A DNA stretch of 64,000 nt, taken from Betaproteobacteria bacterium. Lineage in GTDB: Bacteria; Pseudomonadota; Gammaproteobacteria; Burkholderiales; SG8-41. Of this stretch, positions 58,726 to 64,000 are shown piece by piece. The number at the start of each line of letters is the position of its first letter. Positions within the stretch are counted from its first letter, which is position 1. The translations under genes and the position numbers were made by a program. A model generated the notes under the pieces. It searched no databases. It had not been told where the DNA came from and saw only the letters and a program-made list of their open reading frames with translations. The stretch is from the NCBI GenBank assembly GCA_900299145.1, contig OMIN01000142.1, positions 1-64,000 of the forward strand, written 5' to 3'.

Positions 58726-59164
58726 CGCAGACGCGGGGCGGCGCAAGTTGGCCATTCAGCTTGCCGATCCCAAGTCTCGCCGCCGGGCGGTTGCGGCGTT
58801 GTTCCTCGGGCTTGCCGCCGCTGCCTTGGTCTACGTGGTCGCGAGCCGCTGGATGGGCAGCATCCTTGCCCTTGAACCGGCTGAGACTCGCGGCGCCCTG
58901 GCCAGCGCGCTGCGCTGGATGACGGCCGGGCTGTCAGTCCTCGTGGTCGCGTTTGGCGCTTACCTGTTTGCCTTCGGACGTAAGATCGTAAGATTTGAGC
59001 GCTTCCCCCCGCCCGGCGCAGCCGTCATCAAGGACACCGAAGTTCTGGAAGGCAGCCGCGCCCGCAAGCGCGACATGTTGATTCAGGTCGTTTCCGCGTT
59101 GCTCATCGTAACGGCGCTGGCCCTCCCATGGGTGGCTTTCCAGGTGGCTGCCCGTATCGCATAA
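58715..59164 (+). CDS. Membrane protein (about three TM segments), hypothetical
   Basis: Hydrophobic segments AVAALFLGLAAAALVYVVA, MTAGLSVLVVAFGAYLFAFG and VVSALLIVTALALPWVAFQV; start overlaps the ankyrin gene. Confidence 0.55.
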   Translation: MAPDADAGRRKLAIQLADPKSRRRAVAALFLGLAAAALVYVVASRWMGSILALEPAETRGALASALRWMTAGLSVLVVAFGAYLFAFGRKIVRFERFPPPGAAVIKDTEVLEGSRARKRDMLIQVVSALLIVTALALPWVAFQVAARIA

Positions 59165-59198
59165 GCGCGGGGAGGCCAAGCCTTGGCCGACTCAACCA

Positions 59199-59225
59199 TA
59201 AGTATTTGTTTTTATTTATTTTTTT
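59199..59225 (+). repeat. Dispersed AT-rich motif copy
   Basis: TAAGTATTTGTTTTTATTTATTTTTTT. Confidence 0.92.
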
Positions 59226-59263
59226 ACAGACTTACACACCACGCGTGGCTTACATCAAACCCA

Positions 59264-60118
59264 TCAGCGCCTCGCCAGCGTGGCAATATGCCCTAACAGT
59301 TCACTTTCCTCGTAGGGCTTGCCCAGGAACACGTCCACGCCCAATTCGCTCGCATGCTGCCGGTGTTTCTCCGCCGTGCGCGAGGTGATCATGATGATCG
59401 GCAGCGTTTTCAGTGCTTCCTCGGCACGCACGCTGCGGGTGAGATCAAAGCCGTCCATGCGCGGCATTTCGACGTCGGTGATCATCACGTCGGGCACCTG
59501 TTCGCGCATTTTCTCCAGCGCTTCGACGCCATCTTTGGCCACCAGCACGATGTAGCCCTCGCGCGACAGCAGGCGGCCGGTGATCTTGCGCACGGTGAGA
59601 GAATCGTCGACCACCAGCACGCTGCGCTGGCGTTCCGGCTCGGCAGGCGTAGGTTCGGCCTCTGGCGCTACAGATTCCGCTGCTTTTGCGCGGACTTCGG
59701 CCAGCGCTTCCATATGCCGCAGCGACAGCGCCACCGGGTTCAGGATCAGCACGGTTTCGCCAGAGCCGAGCACCGCTGCACCGGTGACACCCGGCACGCG
59801 CGCAAGCTGTGGGCCGATGTTCTTGATGACAATTTCCTGCCCACCGAGAATGTCGTCCACCTGGATCGCCGCGCGGTTCGGGCCGCTGCGCAACAGCACC
59901 ACCGAGCCGTAGGGCGGCAGCGCGTCGTCCACACCATCTTCCGCATCCAGCAGCTTCGCCAGATGATGAAACGGGTAACGCGCGCCCTGCCACGTGATTT
60001 CCTGTGCGCCAAGCGCCGCGCCCAGCACGTCGGATTTCAGCCGCTGCACCTGCTCCACCATCATGGTGGGCACGCCGTAATAATTGCTGCCCACCCGCAG
60101 CACCACCGCCTGCAACAC
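59264..60118 (-). pseudogene. C-terminal CheW + receiver part of ChpA/PilL-type hybrid CheA, in-frame continuation after TAG
   Basis: RGKGTTFTIHLPLTLSVLQAVVLRVGSNYYGVPTMMVEQVQ...SVLVVDDSLTVRKITGRLLSREGYIVLVAKDGVEAL; same frame as 60167-63994. Confidence 0.88.
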
Positions 60119-60166
60119 CGACAGGGTGAGCGGCAGATGGATGGTGAACGTGGTGCCCTTGCCGCG

Positions 60167-63100
60167 CTAGAACGCCGTGCCCACGCGCCCGCTCAAGGCA
60201 GTGATTTCGCTCAGCACCACATCCATGCCGACACCTCGACCAGCTTCGGTGGTCACTTCTCCCGCTGTGCTGAAACCGGAGCGGAATATGAAATTGCCAA
60301 TCTGCTGATCGGTCAGCCGTTCGTTCTCGCGCATGAGGCCGACGCTGATCGCCTTTTCGCGGATGCGTTCGATGTTTAGGCCCGCGCCATCGTCGGCAAG
60401 TGTCAGCACGACTTCGTTGCCTTCCTGCCGCACTTCCAGATGCAATGCGCCGGATTCGGGCTTGCCAGAATCAAGCCGTTTTTGCGACGGCTCGATGCCG
60501 TGCACGATGGCGTTACGCAGCAGATGTTCCAGCGGTGCGGCGATGCGCTCGATCACGCCACGGTCAACCTCGACATGGCCGCCGGCGATATCCAGCGCCA
60601 CGCGCTTGTCGTTGTCCTTTGCCGACAGGCGCGCCACGCGATAGAGCCGGTCCGAAATGCTCGAAAACGGCACCATGCGTATCGCCATCAAATCCTGCTG
60701 TACGTCGCGCGTAATCTGCGCCTGTGAAGCGAGCGCCTTTTCGCCTTCATCCAGATCGCGCGCGAGGTTGTGCTGCACCGTCGCCACGTCGTTCACGCTT
60801 TCGGCCATCAGCCGCGTGAGCTCCTGCAGGCGCGTGAAACGGTCGAATTCCAGCGGGTCGAATTTTTCGCCGCCCGCACCGGGCTGCGGTGTAAAGCGAG
60901 ACTGCATTTGCGTCTCGGCGGCGATTTCCAGCTCGCGCAATTGAGCACGCAGGCGGCCGATGTTTTCGGTGAGATCACGCAGGGAGCCGCGCGCACTGCG
61001 CAATTCCGCCGACACGCGCGCGCGCGCAATACTCACCTCGCCGGCCTGGTTTGCAAGCCGGTCGATCAGATCGGCACGTACGCGAATCAACGGGCGCTGC
61101 ACACCTGCCGCCGGCTGGCCCGCCACGGGGGAACCGTCCGCCGCAGCGGATTGCACCGGGATCATTTGCGTGAGACCGGTGGCTGCGGCCATGTGCATGG
61201 TGCGCGACATTTCATCCATCGCCGGCGACAAATGCGCCGCCTCGACAACCGGCGCGGCACCGGCCACGGGCGCAGATTTGGCCGCCGGAGCTTCGGTGTC
61301 CTCGCCCTGCAACTTGCCGATCAGCACGCCTATACGGTCGAACGAGGTCTCCAGATCATCGAACAGATTGGGCGGAATCGCCGGCAGCAGCTCGGCGTTT
61401 TCCACGCGCGACTCCATGCTGTGCGTCAACTGGCCCAGCGCCATCGCGCCAGCCATGCGTGCGCTGCCCTTTAGTGTGTGCAACAGACGTTTTAGCGATT
61501 GCGGCACCAGCTTGTCAGCGGGACGCGCGCGCCAGTCGCGCAGATCCTGTCCGACTTGCGGCACCAGTTCGGCGGCTTCTTCGAGGAATATCTGCAAGAG
61601 TTGCGGATCGATATCGTCTTTCAGTCGATACGCGCGCCGCTCGATGCCGCCGTGGGTTGACGCCATCAGCTGCGTCATGCCGCTGGCGGCTTCGGCAGCA
61701 ACAGGTGGGGCCGTCGCGGATACGGCGGAGGTACCTTGCAATGGTGCAACCACTGCAGCAAGCGGCGTCACCGCAGCCACTGGCGGCGGCTCCGGCTGAC
61801 GCGCCGCAGGTTGCGCCATGAAATCCAGCGTGTGGCCCAGTGCTTCGGGTTCCGGCGCAGGCACTGCCACCGCCGGCTCTGCGACGGGTGTCGCTATGGC
61901 AGGCGCTACAACTGGTGAGACAGCTGCCACAGTCGCACCCACAGATACGCCACTTAACGCCTGAATCAAATCCTCATGCGCGGCGGGCGCCTGCGGCACC
62001 GCAATGCTCGCGACCTGCGCCGCGAGCACCTTCACCGTTTGCGCAATCAGTTTGCGCGCCTCGGCGTGCGGCGCGGTGTCCACATCCACCGCATCTTGCA
62101 GCACGCGTTCGAGCGCCTCGGCCAATGCACGCACCGGCTCGATACCTGCCGTGCCACTGATGCCACGCAATGTGTGCACCGCACGCAGGAAATCGGCGCT
62201 GACCTTGACGCCGTTTTGCACGCGCTCGTTTTGCGCCTCGATGATGGCGATGTTGCCCTGCGCTTCGGGCAGCATGATGTCGTAGAGCGTGCGGCCGACA
62301 GTGATGTCACCCAGTTGTACGGTATCTGGGAGTGGCGGTGCGACCAGCGTTTCCGTCTGCGCGGGTTCCACAATCACTGCTGCGGACGAGACTGGCGCAG
62401 CGGGCGCCTCGGAGCCAGGAACCGGTTCGGGACCGGGTATTGGCACAGGTGCCACCACGATGTCAGCCTGAGGTGCCGCCTCCAACACATCGGGCAACGC
62501 CACGCCCTCACGCAATTTCTTAGTGAAATCAATTAGTTGTGATGAGTTTATGCGCGCCTGCTTGTGCTCGCGCAATTCGCCGATCCAGCGCGTGAAGTCG
62601 CCATGCGCGAAGTCGACCAAGCGGTACAAATCCGGCGTGCCGGGGCGCTTGTCCGCCGACAATTCATTAAACACCTGCTCCATTGCATACGCGGCTTCGC
62701 CGATGTTCTTCAGCCCGACCATGCGCCCACTGCCCTTCAACGTGTGAAATGCTCGGCGTAGCTCGGTGAGCAGTTCCTGGTCCTGCGGCTGCGCCGCGCT
62801 GCGCGGGCGCGTGCCGGCAATGGTGTTGAGCACTTCGCCCGCTTCTTCGAGGAAGATGTCCAGCATTTCCGGATCGGTGTCGCCCGCGCTATCCAGCGCC
62901 ACGGCTTCCTGTGCAACCGGCGCCGGAACAGCCCGCGGTACGGGCGAGGCAGGCTCGGCTACTGCAACTGGCGGCGGCTCATACCGATCCAGCGTGGGCA
63001 GACGAGGCATGGCGGGCGCGGCCGCCTCTGTTTCTGCAATGGGCGCGGCCGCAGGCGGCGGCGCGGGCGCTGCGGCAGGTTCCGCCATCGCAGTCTGCCC

Positions 63101-63994
63101 CGGCAACACCAATTTCGCCGGCCCGTGCTGGGCCGCATCCACAAAGGCTGACAGCGCTGCCAACCGCGCGGCCAATGATTTTTGCTCCGCCTCGCCGCAT
63201 GCAGCGCCCTGCGTATAGCCCGCAACTTCGCTGCGGCAGGTTAGCGTCAGCGCTGCCGCATCGGCGTGCCCCAATACCGCCAACGCACCGGCAGCCTGCC
63301 GGAACGGCTTCTCCAGACCGGACACCGCCAGCGGATCGCTACCTTTGCGAAACCAGCCGTCGAGTGTCAATTCAATATCGCGCAGCAAGCGGCCGATTTC
63401 GGCATAAACCACCGCGGCATGTTTAACAGCCAGCGTGCGCAGCGACTCGGCATCCAGCAGTTGCGCAGGCGGCATCGCGGCCAGCGCTTGCGGCGTTTCC
63501 ACGCTAACCTTAAGCCGCGCCGCCATGTTGCGCGCGCGTTCGGTAAATTCCTCGCCGGGCGCGTGATCCGCCGTCAGCACCGGCTCGATCATCAGCAACG
63601 CGCAAGCGCCCTCCAGCGCCGTAGTATCCGGCGCTTTTGCGCCGGGCGCGGTGAGCGCCTTCGCGGTATCGACCAATTGCGCAACCAGCGCAGTCAGCGC
63701 AGGCACGCCCAGCGCCTCGCAAGCGTGCGCAAGCCCGCGCGCGCGCTGTTCAAAATCGGCAAATCCACCCACGCCCGACGTGCACTGCGCCCACATCGCC
63801 TGCAAGCCATCGGCCTGCTTGCGGGCTTCGGCCAGCGCCTCGGCACTGAAGCCCCCCGCGGCGGGTGCTGGCGTCACGTCGAGCATGCCCTGCAATTGAT
63901 AAACGCGCTGCACCTCGCGTGTCAGTGGCGTGGCGTCCGTGATTTGCGCGCGCGCCGCCAGCAGCAGCGCATCGCGCAATAGCGTTTCCGGCAC
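60167..63994 (-). CDS. ChpA/PilL-type hybrid chemotaxis histidine kinase (multiple Hpt domains, HATPase), ending at in-frame TAG; probably continues beyond the window
   Basis: Hpt motifs AFHTLKGSGRMVG, LLHTLKGSARMAG; HLLRNAIVHGIEPSQKR, GAGLNIERIREKA, GVGMDVVLSEI. Confidence 0.9.
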   Translation of the reverse strand: MPETLLRDALLLAARAQITDATPLTREVQRVYQLQGMLDVTPAPAAGGFSAEALAEARKQADGLQAMWAQCTSGVGGFADFEQRARGLAHACEALGVPALTALVAQLVDTAKALTAPGAKAPDTTALEGACALLMIEPVLTADHAPGEEFTERARNMAARLKVSVETPQALAAMPPAQLLDAESLRTLAVKHAAVVYAEIGRLLRDIELTLDGWFRKGSDPLAVSGLEKPFRQAAGALAVLGHADAAALTLTCRSEVAGYTQGAACGEAEQKSLAARLAALSAFVDAAQHGPAKLVLPGQTAMAEPAAAPAPPPAAAPIAETEAAAPAMPRLPTLDRYEPPPVAVAEPASPVPRAVPAPVAQEAVALDSAGDTDPEMLDIFLEEAGEVLNTIAGTRPRSAAQPQDQELLTELRRAFHTLKGSGRMVGLKNIGEAAYAMEQVFNELSADKRPGTPDLYRLVDFAHGDFTRWIGELREHKQARINSSQLIDFTKKLREGVALPDVLEAAPQADIVVAPVPIPGPEPVPGSEAPAAPVSSAAVIVEPAQTETLVAPPLPDTVQLGDITVGRTLYDIMLPEAQGNIAIIEAQNERVQNGVKVSADFLRAVHTLRGISGTAGIEPVRALAEALERVLQDAVDVDTAPHAEARKLIAQTVKVLAAQVASIAVPQAPAAHEDLIQALSGVSVGATVAAVSPVVAPAIATPVAEPAVAVPAPEPEALGHTLDFMAQPAARQPEPPPVAAVTPLAAVVAPLQGTSAVSATAPPVAAEAASGMTQLMASTHGGIERRAYRLKDDIDPQLLQIFLEEAAELVPQVGQDLRDWRARPADKLVPQSLKRLLHTLKGSARMAGAMALGQLTHSMESRVENAELLPAIPPNLFDDLETSFDRIGVLIGKLQGEDTEAPAAKSAPVAGAAPVVEAAHLSPAMDEMSRTMHMAAATGLTQMIPVQSAAADGSPVAGQPAAGVQRPLIRVRADLIDRLANQAGEVSIARARVSAELRSARGSLRDLTENIGRLRAQLRELEIAAETQMQSRFTPQPGAGGEKFDPLEFDRFTRLQELTRLMAESVNDVATVQHNLARDLDEGEKALASQAQITRDVQQDLMAIRMVPFSSISDRLYRVARLSAKDNDKRVALDIAGGHVEVDRGVIERIAAPLEHLLRNAIVHGIEPSQKRLDSGKPESGALHLEVRQEGNEVVLTLADDGAGLNIERIREKAISVGLMRENERLTDQQIGNFIFRSGFSTAGEVTTEAGRGVGMDVVLSEITALSGRVGTAF

Positions 63995-64000
63995 TTCCTG

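Noticed and set aside
60770-63982. Several long plus-strand ORFs antisense to the hybrid CheA
   Set aside because: Low-complexity shadow frames; minus strand has Hpt and HATPase motifs.
1-64000. Whole-genome amber reassignment
   Set aside because: TAG appears to end several ordinary genes in the window normally, so the two interrupted genes alone do not support recoding.
1-64000. CRISPR arrays, rRNA or tRNA genes
   Set aside because: No regularly spaced direct repeats and no rRNA/tRNA sequence recognised; cannot exclude a missed tRNA without tRNAscan-SE.

Overview
GC-rich, gene-dense proteobacterial chromosome fragment, most likely betaproteobacterial/Burkholderiales-like (inferred from five Bug/TctC receptors, catabolic enzyme families and a ChpA/PilL-type hybrid CheA). 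The window starts with an untrimmed Illumina Nextera i7 adapter (1-52), so it begins at a contig end. Content is mostly catabolism: three IorAB-type molybdenum hydroxylase pairs, LeuC/LeuD-like subunits, SucCD-like ligase, hydroxyacid dehydrogenases, TauD-type dioxygenases, MaoC and enoyl-CoA hydratase. Signalling and housekeeping genes are also present: CHASE2-cyclase/OmpA/FecR cluster, kinase-HDOD-GAF protein, ClpB, RecQ, ChpA. The most unusual signals are: (1) a dispersed AT-rich motif, core AASTATYTGTTTT within ~TAASTATYTGTTTTTATTnAnnTTTTT, with 14 exact and 2 one-mismatch copies, nearly all at gene boundaries, some overlapping start or stop codons, and one inside a CDS without length change; I know of no described repeat family with this sequence; (2) a decayed integron: an IntI C-terminal fragment fused to a truncated IS110-family transposase, next to an attC-like hairpin/GTTAGGC and an HNH gene cassette; (3) two long conserved genes (recQ and chpA/pilL) each interrupted by a single in-frame TAG; (4) several REP-like inverted repeats, one of which encodes part of a Bug protein's signal peptide. 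No rRNA, tRNA or CRISPR was recognised. All calls are by eye from sequence and translations; no searches were run.
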